Part shown: positions 7,634 to 13,878 of the stretch, piece after piece
Layout of the letters: each line of letters opens with the position of its first letter
How positions within the stretch are numbered: position 1 is the stretch's first letter
Source: RGIG5579 sp045655865
GTDB taxonomy: Bacteria > Bacillota > Clostridia > Oscillospirales > SIG627
Direction of reading: 5' to 3'
DNA: 14,593 nucleotides
Assembly (NCBI GenBank): GCA_045655865.1
Contig: JAZOQB010000044.1
Coordinates: forward strand, 1 to 14,593
Made by a program: the position numbers and the translations under genes
Notes under the pieces: generated by a model
What the model was told of the DNA's origin: nothing
Database searches by the model: none
Seen by the model: only the letters and a program-made list of their open reading frames with translations

Positions 7634-7649
7634 ATGTATTTCTATTTTG

Positions 7650-7678
7650 ATTATACCATGAAGTTTGCGCTTTGTAAA
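7650..7678 (-). promoter_or_regulatory. Sigma-A promoter of prfB
   Basis: On the minus strand TTTACA (7673-7678) and a consensus TATAAT (7650-7655) stand 17 bp apart. Transcription would begin near 7643, about 20 nt before the start codon. It uncouples vegetative prfB expression from the sporulation genes just upstream; no terminator is visible between spoVAE and this promoter. Confidence 0.8.
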
Positions 7679-7686
7679 TAAAGTTT

Positions 7687-8046
7687 TTATAAATTTTCAG
7701 GTTTCCCCTTAAAAATCAAGCCAAAAAACAAGGAAAATAAAATGGCTGATCCAATTCCTCCCGCAGTAGCTGACAGTCCTCCTGTCAAAGCGCCCAGGAT
7801 TCCTGTTTCGGAAACTGCTTTCTCTACTCCTACAGCAAGAGTATATCCGAAGCCGGTTAAAGGTACGGTTGCTCCGCACCCTGCAAACTCCACCAGAGGT
7901 TTATAGATACCGATTCCGGTGAGGAGTACTCCTGCGCAGACATATCCTACCAAAATTCTTGCGGGAGTAATCGCGGTTTTATCAATAAGAATTTGAGCAA
8001 CTACGCACAAAAGTCCACCAACGATAAAACATTTAATCAGTTCCAT
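7687..8046 (-). CDS. spoVAE: Stage V sporulation protein AE (DPA uptake/release channel subunit)
   Basis: A 119-residue polytopic membrane protein with about four hydrophobic segments (roughly 4-21, 29-47, 60-76 and 83-112). The motif AGCGATVPLTGFG (55-67) is typical of SpoVAE and related to the AGAG-VPITGFA motif in SpoVAC. SpoVA proteins sit in the spore inner membrane, carry Ca-dipicolinic acid into the developing spore and release it at germination. The ATG at 8044-8046 is chosen because it gives the family length; it overlaps the end of spoVAD by 10 bp, which suggests translational coupling. The reading frame is open further upstream only because it runs inside spoVAD. It is likely transcribed with spoVAD from the forespore-type promoter at 9084-9113. 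Confidence 0.95.
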   Translation of the reverse strand: MELIKCFIVGGLLCVVAQILIDKTAITPARILVGYVCAGVLLTGIGIYKPLVEFAGCGATVPLTGFGYTLAVGVEKAVSETGILGALTGGLSATAGGIGSAILFSLFFGLIFKGKPENL

Positions 8047-9053
8047 TGTGCATCCTTTCTGATTCGAACCAAATGAGCAATGCCCGGAATGGTTTCTTTT
8101 TGAAGCACGGTGGTCGAGTTTAAGAGAGCGCCGGTGCCGATCAACAGTATATCGCGGAGGTGACCACTTTGAAATTGATCCATAATCAGACTTGAGAATA
8201 CTGCTGCGGAACACCCGCAACCGGATCCGCCGGAATTTACATCTTGTTCTTTCATGTTATAGATTATTTTGCCGCAATCATCACTGATATCGACTAAATT
8301 TAACCCTTGTGCCCCGCAAAGCTCTAGAAAAATTCGATGACCTTCGAGCCCAAGGTCTCCTGTCAGTATCAAGTCGAAGTCCTTAGGGGTGCAATTTGAT
8401 AATGAAAAATAGCGACAGACAGTATCTGCACAGGCCGGGGCCATGGCAGCGCCCATGTTATTTGCATCCTTAATTCCCAAATCGCGAACGATTCCGGGAA
8501 AAAATTCCGCAACAAAAGCAGAATCTTTGTTTTCCACATTTTTCAAGATCACGGATCCAGCTCCGGTGACGGTTGTTTGCGCCGTAGGAGTTCTTTGACA
8601 TCCATATTCCAATGGGAATCGATACTGCCGTTCTGCTGAACAAAAATGTGAGGAAGCAACAGATAGTGTGGTTGTCGCCAGGCCGCTTTCAATACTCAAT
8701 GCTGCCATCCCCAATGAAAGAGCAAAAGTGGAGCACGCCCCGTATAAACCAATATACGGCATCCCTTTGTCTTTCATTCCAAAGGTGGTTGAAGCACACT
8801 GGTTTGTTAGGTCACCGGCAAAAGCAACATCCACGTCTTGATAGCTCATTTTAGCCTTTTTTAAAGCTATTTCTGTGCAGCTGCGAACCATTTCCGCTTC
8901 GGCTTTTTCCCAAGTATTCATACCATACTTGCTATCATCTGAAACCACATCAAATAGGGAAGACAGGGGTCCTTTTGCTTCCAGAGCTCCTACTGCTGTG
9001 GCGCACGCAACAATTTTTGGTTTTTTAGTAAAGACAAAAGGCATTCGCGGCAT
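8037..9053 (-). CDS. spoVAD: Stage V sporulation protein AD (DPA-binding, thiolase-like)
   Basis: A 338-residue soluble protein, the usual length for SpoVAD. It has a thiolase/KASIII-like fold: FAGDLTNQC (78-86), LYGACST (103-109, with the cysteine at the thiolase active-site position) and the late SGGSGCGCSAAVF segment (274-286). Family knowledge says SpoVAD binds dipicolinic acid and sits on the outer face of the spore inner membrane with the SpoVA membrane subunits. The ATG at 9051-9053 has an AGAGG site 5 bp upstream; a second ATG three codons in is possible. spoVAE overlaps its 3' end. Unlike the usual arrangement, spoVAC is not directly upstream: the next genes are a divergent glycosidase and a YitT gene, with spoVAC 2.7 kb away. 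Confidence 0.97.
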   Translation of the reverse strand: MPRMPFVFTKKPKIVACATAVGALEAKGPLSSLFDVVSDDSKYGMNTWEKAEAEMVRSCTEIALKKAKMSYQDVDVAFAGDLTNQCASTTFGMKDKGMPYIGLYGACSTFALSLGMAALSIESGLATTTLSVASSHFCSAERQYRFPLEYGCQRTPTAQTTVTGAGSVILKNVENKDSAFVAEFFPGIVRDLGIKDANNMGAAMAPACADTVCRYFSLSNCTPKDFDLILTGDLGLEGHRIFLELCGAQGLNLVDISDDCGKIIYNMKEQDVNSGGSGCGCSAAVFSSLIMDQFQSGHLRDILLIGTGALLNSTTVLQKETIPGIAHLVRIRKDAQWN

Positions 9054-9083
9054 ATCAACCTCTGAAAAACATTACTTTTTCTT

Positions 9084-9113
9084 TAGTATACCAATTTGGC
9101 CGCTTCCTATTCG
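9084..9113 (-). promoter_or_regulatory. Forespore (sigma-G/sigma-F type) promoter of spoVAD-spoVAE
   Basis: On the minus strand CGAATA (9108-9113) and TATACTA (9084-9090) are separated by 17 bp. This resembles the sigma-G pattern (TGAATA, 17-18 bp, CATACTA) known for SASP and spoVA genes. Transcription would begin near 9077, about 24 nt before the spoVAD start. TATACT also resembles a sigma-A -10, but no sigma-A -35 is seen at the right distance. Confidence 0.65.
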
Positions 9114-9149
9114 AATAAAAATAAGGTAAAACAAATTGAAATCAAAGTG

Positions 9150-9167
9150 ATGTATCTAAAAATACAT
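9150..9167. promoter_or_regulatory. Inverted repeat ATGTAT-N6-ATACAT, possible operator
   Basis: Perfect 6-bp arms at 9150-9155 and 9162-9167 in the divergent spoVAD/glycosidase intergenic region. The centre lies 42 bp, about four helical turns, upstream of the second dyad at 9193-9208. Either could be the site of an unidentified regulator; AT-rich chance palindromes cannot be ruled out. Confidence 0.3.
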
Positions 9168-9189
9168 AAAATATAAATAATACAAAATA

Positions 9190-9218
9190 TTTACATGAGA
9201 ATTCATGTGTGATACAAT
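9190..9218 (+). promoter_or_regulatory. Candidate promoter of the glycosidase-yitT pair
   Basis: TTTACA (9190-9195) and TACAAT (9213-9218) stand 17 bp apart, about 46 bp before the glycosidase ATG. A second TACAAT follows at 9222-9227. Confidence 0.5.
9193..9208. promoter_or_regulatory. Inverted repeat ACATGA-N4-TCATGT within the promoter spacer
   Basis: Perfect 6-bp arms (9193-9198 and 9203-9208) lie between the -35 and -10 of the candidate glycosidase promoter. This is where a repressor would block RNA polymerase. No regulator gene is encoded nearby, so the assignment is positional. Confidence 0.35.
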
Positions 9219-9263
9219 TGATACAATGTAGGAGAAATTTTTTTAATTTATTGAGGAAGTTCT

Positions 9264-10721
9264 ATGTTTGATAAATTGCACTCATATATATCCAGATTTA
9301 ACAAGCTCGACGATCAATTGTATCCCCAACTTATTTCAAATCAAGATGCGGAATCGTTTTTAGCGGAGCAAATCCCTTTGCTCGACGTTCCGGACAAGCA
9401 GTTGGAAGAGATCTATTATTTTCGGTGGTGGACCTTTAGAAAGCACATAAAAGATACCGATAAGGGACATATAATTACCGAATTTTTGCCAAGCGTTCCC
9501 TGGAGTGGCCCTTATAATTCCATTAACTGCCCAGCATGCTTTCATATTCGTGAAGGAAGATGGCTGAAAGATACCCAGGGGTGGCTGAAAGAATATATCC
9601 AGTTTTGGCTCGATGGCGCAGGGGATGCTTACCGTTACAGCACTTGGCTTGTTCATGCAGTACTTGAATATTGTACGATCAAAAATGACTTCGATTTTGC
9701 CGTTGAAAATTTAGATAAGCTCATTTTATTCTTTGAGACAAGAGAAAAAACAAATAAAAATGCAAGTGGCATTTATTGGTCTCAAGATAATTTAGACGGA
9801 ATGGAATTTTCTGTCAGCGGTTCCGGACTAAGACCCACCATCAGCTCATACGCTTGCGCGGATGCACTTGCGATTTCAAAAATCGCCGATAGAGCAAAAA
9901 GGGAAGACGTAAAAGAGCGTTTTGCAAAAAAAGCAGACGAAATCAAAAAGGGTATTGATAATCTTTTATGGGATGAAAATTTTTACAAAACGATCCCTCT
10001 CAAAAATAACCAAGAACTCTTCTTTGATCGAAGACCTGCGGTAAACGCGGAAAAAGATGCAAAAGAACTTATTGGATTTGTTCCTTGGTATTTTAATATA
10101 CCTGATGACGGGAAAGAGACAGCATTTGCCGAACTACTTAACAAAGAAGGCTTTGCTTCACCATTTGGCCTTACAACCGTGGAACAAAGAAACGCCCGAT
10201 TCATGGAAGAACACAATCATGAATGTCTCTGGAACGGACCTGTCTGGCCCTTTGCTACTTCGCAAGTTTTGGTTGCAGTAGCAAACCTACTCCACAATTA
10301 CAATCAGTCCGTTATCACCAAAAGTGATTACTATCAAATGCTTTTACAGTATGCAAATAGCCAACATCTCACGAAGGAGGATGGTAGTCTCATACCTTGG
10401 ATTGATGAAAATCTGCATCCTTTTAGCGGAATATGGCTCGCCCGCGATATTTTGAAAAAAGGCGGTTGGGCTCCCGAAAGGGGAGGCTATGAAAGAGGTA
10501 AGGACTATAACCACTCCCTGTTTTGCGATTTGATTCTTTCCGGTCTATTGGGGATTGACGTACAACATGACTCATTTATCGTCTCGCCCCTAATACCAGA
10601 TTCCTGGGATTATTTTACGGTTGAAAATCTTTGGCTGAATAGCAATCGCTACCGTATCGTTTACGATAAGGACGGTTCACACTATGCCCGTAAACCGGGA
10701 ATTTCGATAGAAAAATATTAA
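9264..10721 (+). CDS. Cytosolic (alpha/alpha)6-barrel glycoside hydrolase, GH63/MGH1-like
   Basis: A 485-residue protein with no signal peptide, so it acts in the cytoplasm. It resembles clan GH-G enzymes (trehalase, GH63 glucosidase, mannosylglycerate/glucosylglycerate hydrolase): YYFRWWTFRKH (51-61), SVPWSGPYN (77-85), a DNLDGMEFSVSG acidic loop (175-186), WNGPVWPFATSQ (323-334), PERGGYERGKDYNHS (404-418) and a C-terminal PLIPDSW (442-448). By family pattern the general acid should be an Asp in the 175-181 loop and the base a Glu near 405-410; I cannot assign them exactly. The substrate is unknown; alpha-linked disaccharides or glucosyl/mannosyl compatible solutes are plausible. GAGGAAG precedes the ATG by 5 bp. 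yitT follows on the same strand 75 bp later with no terminator between. The pair interrupts the spoVA locus. Confidence 0.8.
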   Translation: MFDKLHSYISRFNKLDDQLYPQLISNQDAESFLAEQIPLLDVPDKQLEEIYYFRWWTFRKHIKDTDKGHIITEFLPSVPWSGPYNSINCPACFHIREGRWLKDTQGWLKEYIQFWLDGAGDAYRYSTWLVHAVLEYCTIKNDFDFAVENLDKLILFFETREKTNKNASGIYWSQDNLDGMEFSVSGSGLRPTISSYACADALAISKIADRAKREDVKERFAKKADEIKKGIDNLLWDENFYKTIPLKNNQELFFDRRPAVNAEKDAKELIGFVPWYFNIPDDGKETAFAELLNKEGFASPFGLTTVEQRNARFMEEHNHECLWNGPVWPFATSQVLVAVANLLHNYNQSVITKSDYYQMLLQYANSQHLTKEDGSLIPWIDENLHPFSGIWLARDILKKGGWAPERGGYERGKDYNHSLFCDLILSGLLGIDVQHDSFIVSPLIPDSWDYFTVENLWLNSNRYRIVYDKDGSHYARKPGISIEKY

Positions 10722-10796
10722 AATTTAAATTGAATCCGTTATTGAACGCTTTGAAAACTTACTTTGAGTTAACAATGATCTTGTAAGGTGACTTTT

Positions 10797-11669
10797 ATGA
10801 AAAAAACATGGAGCTATATTCAGATAGCATTTAGTGCTGTTTTATTAGGATTTGTATATTATATCTTTATCGTTCAAAACAATTTTGCACCCGCCGGTTT
10901 GAATGGGATCGCAACCATGATTCAGTACAAAAGCGGCTTTAGTATCAGTTACATGTCGCTTTTGATCAACATCCCCCTTTCCATTCTAGCTTTTTTCTTT
11001 GTTCATAAAGATTTTGCAATCAAAACAATCGTTTTCTCTGTGGCATATTCTTTTTCCTTTTTATTACTGCAAAATTCTAATTTGTCATTTGTTCAATATA
11101 ACGCTCAGGGACACGATACCATTTACCCGGTAATCATCAGCGGAGTTCTGGCCGGGGTCGTTTACGGTGTTTGTTTTCGCAACAACGCTTCTACCGGTGG
11201 GACTGACATTGTTTCCCGTTATATTAATAAAATTCGTCCGGGTACCAATTTTTTTATCGTTACCTTTACACTAAACGCCATTGTTGCCGTTCTTTCAATT
11301 TTTGTCTATTCGCAAGATGTGTTAAATTACAAGCCCATGGCGTTATGTATTATTTATTGCTTTATTTCAACTTTCGTTGGAAATTTCATGCTCAAGACAA
11401 CAAAGACTGCCTATAAATTTACAATCATCACAACACACAAAGAACAAGTGGTAGATGATATTACAAATGAATTACACCACGGATGCACCGAAATTGATGC
11501 TTACGGAACATATAGTGGAGCGAAAAAATCAGTTCTAATTTGTATTATTAACAAACACCAGTTAAATGATTTTCAAAAGATCGTAAAAAAATACAACGAT
11601 ACGTTTTCATATTTTGAAGTTGTCAACGAAATATACGGAAACTTTAAGCACGTGAGCGCAAAAAAATGA
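10797..11669 (+). CDS. YitT family membrane protein (DUF161 plus DUF2179)
   Basis: A 290-residue protein. Residues 1-205 contain about five to six hydrophobic segments and the family motifs FAPAGLNGIA (30-39) and ASTGGTDIV (131-139). Residues about 206-280 are the soluble C-terminal DUF2179 domain, with HHGCTEIDAYGTYSG. The function of YitT proteins is not established. A GTG three codons upstream is in frame, but AAGGTGA lies 6 bp before the ATG at 10797-10799, which is therefore preferred. It lies 75 bp after the glycosidase and probably shares its transcript; only a weak promoter-like TTGAAA was seen in between. The hairpin at 11713-11747 ends the transcript. Confidence 0.9.
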   Translation: MKKTWSYIQIAFSAVLLGFVYYIFIVQNNFAPAGLNGIATMIQYKSGFSISYMSLLINIPLSILAFFFVHKDFAIKTIVFSVAYSFSFLLLQNSNLSFVQYNAQGHDTIYPVIISGVLAGVVYGVCFRNNASTGGTDIVSRYINKIRPGTNFFIVTFTLNAIVAVLSIFVYSQDVLNYKPMALCIIYCFISTFVGNFMLKTTKTAYKFTIITTHKEQVVDDITNELHHGCTEIDAYGTYSGAKKSVLICIINKHQLNDFQKIVKKYNDTFSYFEVVNEIYGNFKHVSAKK

Positions 11670-11712
11670 CCGTAACATCTACAAATTCCTAGAATTGCAG
11701 AATTCAGAAACG

Positions 11713-11747
11713 ACCAAAAAGGCTTGACCGAGTCAAGCCTTTTTGGT
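11713..11747. terminator. Bidirectional terminator between yitT and spoVAC
   Basis: A perfect inverted repeat with a 3-nt loop (CGA at 11729-11731): arms 11714-11728 and 11732-11746 extend to 16 bp with A11713/T11747, and a G-U pair can be added. The outer stem is a run of A on one side and T on the other, so both strands end in a U-rich stretch. The spoVAC stop codon begins at 11747-11749 in the stem edge, so it serves both convergent genes. Confidence 0.9.
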
Positions 11748-12184
11748 TAGAATAAAATTGTGATCCAGTAGATTAAGCCATACACTACACTTGCCACTGT
11801 GCCGTAGACGATCACCGGACCGGCGATTGTAAACATTTTAGCGCCAACCCCTAATACAAAGCCCTCCGCTTTATTATCAATTGCCGGAGAACACATGGCA
11901 TTAGCAAAACCTGTGATGGGAACCAGCGTACCTGCACCGGCTTTTTTTGCTAGTTTGTCAAAAAAACCGATTCCTGTGAACAGACATGCTAGAAAAATCA
12001 GCATAATGGGAATCCATTTTTTTCCAACATCTTCCTTTATTCCATAGAAAATCATAAAGTCCAATAGCAATTGACCAAAAGTGCAAATGGCACCGCCAAC
12101 TAAAAAAGAAACAATGCAATCTCTCAGCAAATTTGATTTTGGCGCCGTCTTCTTTGTATAAATTTCGTAAGTGGAGTTTTTCAT
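11747..12184 (-). CDS. spoVAC: Stage V sporulation protein AC (DPA channel membrane subunit)
   Basis: A 145-residue membrane protein of normal SpoVAC length. A basic cytosolic N-terminus (1-20) is followed by hydrophobic segments near 23-44, 57-74, 86-98 and 108-143. The diagnostic stretch is AGAGTLVPITGFANAM (82-97), then KAEGFVLGVGAKMF (105-118). SpoVAC forms part of the inner-membrane channel for Ca-dipicolinate; the B. subtilis protein is described as a mechanosensitive channel. The ATG has a GAGGAAG site 4 bp upstream. It lies 16 bp after the Cys-rich 57-residue gene on the same strand, so both probably come from the promoter at 12395-12424. Its usual downstream partners spoVAD and spoVAE are 2.7 kb away beyond two opposing genes. 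Confidence 0.96.
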   Translation of the reverse strand: MKNSTYEIYTKKTAPKSNLLRDCIVSFLVGGAICTFGQLLLDFMIFYGIKEDVGKKWIPIMLIFLACLFTGIGFFDKLAKKAGAGTLVPITGFANAMCSPAIDNKAEGFVLGVGAKMFTIAGPVIVYGTVASVVYGLIYWITILF

Positions 12185-12200
12185 TTCTTCCTCAAAGTTC

Positions 12201-12374
12201 CTACATCATCGCCGCAGTGTCAGGGTGATCACTCGTATTTTTTCTTCTTGCGGCGTAATAAATACATGGCTTTACTTGCTGTGGGAAAATACTGTTTTTG
12301 GTCCCAATGTTTAATTTACAGCGACCTTTTTCTTTGTGTGCACAATCATCACGACATGTTGTTTCATGATTCAT
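12201..12374 (-). CDS. 57-residue Cys-rich protein upstream of spoVAC
   Basis: The protein has four cysteines (C7, C11, C19, C37) in the order CxxxC, then KGRCKLN, then PCIYY, suggesting a small zinc- or metal-binding fold. Short proteins with this CxxxC...GxCxL...CxYY pattern are common in clostridia and have no proven role. The C-terminus is polar and ends in AAMM. The frame is open 36 codons further upstream, but the ATG at 12372-12374 has an excellent GAGGTGA site 7 bp away, and the longer version would run through the promoter and into the divergent acetyltransferase gene. A CATACTA forespore-type -10 lies 20 bp upstream, and spoVAC starts 16 bp downstream. Production in the forespore together with SpoVAC is therefore inferred from context. 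It is too short for a confident family call. Confidence 0.75.
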   Translation of the reverse strand: MNHETTCRDDCAHKEKGRCKLNIGTKNSIFPQQVKPCIYYAARRKNTSDHPDTAAMM

Positions 12375-12394
12375 AAAAAGTTCACCTCGAAAAT

Positions 12395-12424
12395 TAGTAT
12401 GCACAAAAATTACTATTTTACACC
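12395..12424 (-). promoter_or_regulatory. Forespore (sigma-G type) promoter of the Cys-rich gene and spoVAC
   Basis: On the minus strand the -10 is CATACTA (12395-12401), identical to the sigma-G consensus. With a 17-bp spacer the -35 is GGTGTA (12419-12424), a partial match to the GNATA-type element. The start site would be near 12388, about 14 nt before the Cys-rich ATG. The element lies in the 63-bp gap between two divergent genes. Confidence 0.55.
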
Positions 12425-12437
12425 GGAAGGAAAACTT

Positions 12438-13241
12438 ATGCAAATTCGCAGTGCATCTTATGAGGATGCTCCCGCAATTCAAAAAATGTGGTCAACACTA
12501 TTTCAAGATCCCGATGAATATATTCAACTTTATCTTAAAGAGCGTTTTGATCCGAATTTTACTGCAATTTTAGAGGATGATAGGGAAGTGGTCGGTATGA
12601 TCCATCTCCTACCGTGTATGCTTTCGCCAAATCAAAAAGCATTCTATTGGTATGCAGCAGGAATTCGAGAAGAGTTCCATAACCGAGGCTATTTTCGAAT
12701 GTTTACACAGAAGATTTTGCACGAGACTCAACGCTTGGGATATGCCAATTTCTGTGTTCCGGCACCGGGCTTAGAAAGAGTGTACCAAAAATACGGCTTT
12801 ACTTATCCATTTCATGTCACGGAGTGTTATTTTACGGGGGCATTTTCCTCTCAACGTTACAAAATTTCCTCGGCTACTCCGGAAGACTTTCTTACAGCCT
12901 TTCCAGAGAAGGGTAGCACCAAATGGGGTCTTTCATCGATTCAGTATGCATTTTTAGAAAACGAATTTTGTGGTGGATGTGCTATTAAGATTTCAAATGA
13001 TAAAGAATCCTATGTAGCTCTTGCAATAAAAAAAGATTTTGGTTATCTGATTGACAGTACCAATTTAACGGTAAAGACAATGGAGCGTTGTCAAAATGCT
13101 GTTTTAGATTACCTAAACTGCGAAAAAGTGCTTTTTAGAAGCACAGCCGACAATCCATTCGATTCCAACACAAAAATTTTTGGATTAAGCGATTGTTCGC
13201 TGATCAATGAACAATCAAAACTTGCATTTTCACTTTCATAA
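12438..13241 (+). CDS. GNAT family N-acetyltransferase
   Basis: A 267-residue protein. The N-terminal GNAT fold spans about 1-135: MQIRSASYEDAPAIQ at the start, VVGMIHLLP (51-59, beta4), then WYAAGIREEFHNRGYFRMF (71-89), where the NRGYFRM turn is the acetyl-CoA pyrophosphate loop in a degenerate form of Q/RxxGxG/A, and GLERVYQKYGF (111-121). Residues about 136-267 form a second domain without a motif I recognise; it may be a degenerate GNAT repeat or a substrate-binding domain. The substrate is unknown. The frame is open 34 codons upstream, but the ATG at 12438-12440 has GGAAGGA just before it and matches the usual GNAT N-terminus. It diverges from the Cys-rich gene with 63 bp between, and I could not identify its promoter. 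Confidence 0.85.
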   Translation: MQIRSASYEDAPAIQKMWSTLFQDPDEYIQLYLKERFDPNFTAILEDDREVVGMIHLLPCMLSPNQKAFYWYAAGIREEFHNRGYFRMFTQKILHETQRLGYANFCVPAPGLERVYQKYGFTYPFHVTECYFTGAFSSQRYKISSATPEDFLTAFPEKGSTKWGLSSIQYAFLENEFCGGCAIKISNDKESYVALAIKKDFGYLIDSTNLTVKTMERCQNAVLDYLNCEKVLFRSTADNPFDSNTKIFGLSDCSLINEQSKLAFSLS

Positions 13242-13261
13242 TTAATGTTCAATCAAAAATA

Positions 13262-13288
13262 ATCCGAGAGGCTTGACGCCTCTCGGAT
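13262..13288 (-). terminator. GC-rich hairpin, U-tract on the minus strand
   Basis: Perfect 11-bp stem ATCCGAGAGGC / GCCTCTCGGAT (13262-13272, 13278-13288) with a 5-nt loop. On the minus strand it is followed by TATTTTTG, a usable U-tract; on the plus strand the tail is AACAAATT. Its position 20 bp after the acetyltransferase gene suggests it also ends that transcript, but the tail fits minus-strand termination better. Confidence 0.6.
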
Positions 13289-13312
13289 AACAAATTATCA
13301 AAGAACTCTATA

Positions 13313-13340
13313 AAGGGAAGCGTGTTTTCCCTTAAATTTT
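13313..13340 (+). terminator. Weak hairpin with T-rich tail
   Basis: Stem AAGGGAA (13313-13319) and TTCCCTT (13327-13333) with a 7-nt loop, then AAATTTT. It could serve as a second, weak terminator for the acetyltransferase transcript. Confidence 0.35.
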
Positions 13341-13345
13341 AACCA

Positions 13346-13383
13346 CCTCAATTATACAAAATGCAAATTTTGTATAATTGAGG
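13346..13383. repeat. Perfect 17-bp inverted repeat with 4-nt loop
   Basis: Arms CCTCAATTATACAAAAT (13346-13362) and its exact complement (13367-13383) flank GCAA. No U-tract follows on either strand, so it is not a normal terminator. The right arm contains TATAAT. It may be a protein-binding palindrome or the remnant of a small mobile repeat; no second copy is present in this window. Confidence 0.8.
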
Positions 13384-13503
13384 GAATGGGATAAGAACGT
13401 TAGTTTGAAAATATCATCCGCCCATCACTACAGGATTCAAAGGTGACCATTTTGATTGGAAAGAGAAAAATTTGTTTAGATCACAAATAACATTCAATTA
13501 TCT

Positions 13504-13536
13504 CAAAAGAATTGATACATTCAATTCTTTTGTTTT
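13504..13536 (+). repeat. 12-bp inverted repeat with T-rich tail
   Basis: CAAAAGAATTGA (13504-13515) and its exact complement (13521-13532) flank TACAT. TTTT follows on the plus strand, so it has the shape of an AT-rich terminator, although the stem is weak in G+C. No gene ends just before it. Confidence 0.55.
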
Positions 13537-13633
13537 CAAATATTCGATTTCGCTTTTCAACAAACATCTATTGATCAATCCTCAATCGTTTAAAATCTAG
13601 ACTTCCGTTGACACGAGATAATATCTTACCTTA

Positions 13634-13647
13634 TGTTTCCGGAAACA
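13634..13647. repeat. 14-bp perfect palindrome TGTTTCCGGAAACA
   Basis: It lies 20 bp after a TTGACA (13608-13613) in the gene-free region. It could be a dimeric regulator site. No downstream open frame makes use of it. Confidence 0.4.
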
Positions 13648-13878
13648 AGCTTTACTGATCTGTTTTAATTTATATTATGAATAAGCTTTCAAGAAAAAGC
13701 TTTCGTAGATCTATTTAGCAAGCTTTTACCATTTCGCTACCATTTTATCTGAAACGTTGTATGATTTACTTGAATATGAATAAATACAGATCAATATTCA
13801 AATACCGCCCGTTGTCCTCTCCGCAAATATGATATTTGCTATACGGTGATGTAAAATACCGGACGAATTAGACAAAAT

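Larger units (their letters stand above)
13242..13878. other. Gene-free 637-bp convergent region with multiple inverted repeats
   Basis: It lies between the 3' ends of the acetyltransferase (plus strand) and the U32 gene (minus strand). No open frame with a start codon and ribosome binding site was found on either strand. It is AT-rich and holds four hairpins (13262-13288, 13313-13333, 13346-13383, 13504-13532), a 14-bp palindrome (13634-13647), a cluster of AAGCTTT motifs (13647-13726) and an 8+1+8 palindrome (13823-13839). It could be a decayed mobile element or gene, or hold a small RNA; nothing here decides between these. Confidence 0.6.

Noticed and set aside
7618..7635. Five-codon mini frame ATG GAG GAA ATG TTT TGA overlapping the prfB start, resembling an RF2 frameshift signal (GGAGG then TTT TGA)
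   Set aside because: A +1 shift there leads to a frame that stops within a few codons, the site is at the gene start rather than near codon 26, and a normal TTG start with good spacing explains the sequence.
8037..8220. Longer spoVAE starting at 8220
   Set aside because: The extra 58 residues are a shadow of spoVAD in another frame and no SpoVAE has such an N-terminus.
11714..13288. Shared AGGCTTGAC in the terminators at 11713-11747 and 13262-13288 as a dispersed repeat
   Set aside because: Nine bases within otherwise different stems are too little to claim a common origin.
13436..13460. AAGGTGACCATTTTGATTGG stretch that recalls the GTGACC-rich ends of some insertion sequences
   Set aside because: No transposase remnant, matching second end or target duplication could be found, so I do not call a mobile element.
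13409..13600. 63-codon open frame on the plus strand in the gene-free region
   Set aside because: It has no ATG, no ribosome binding site, runs through a 12-bp inverted repeat and matches nothing I recognise.
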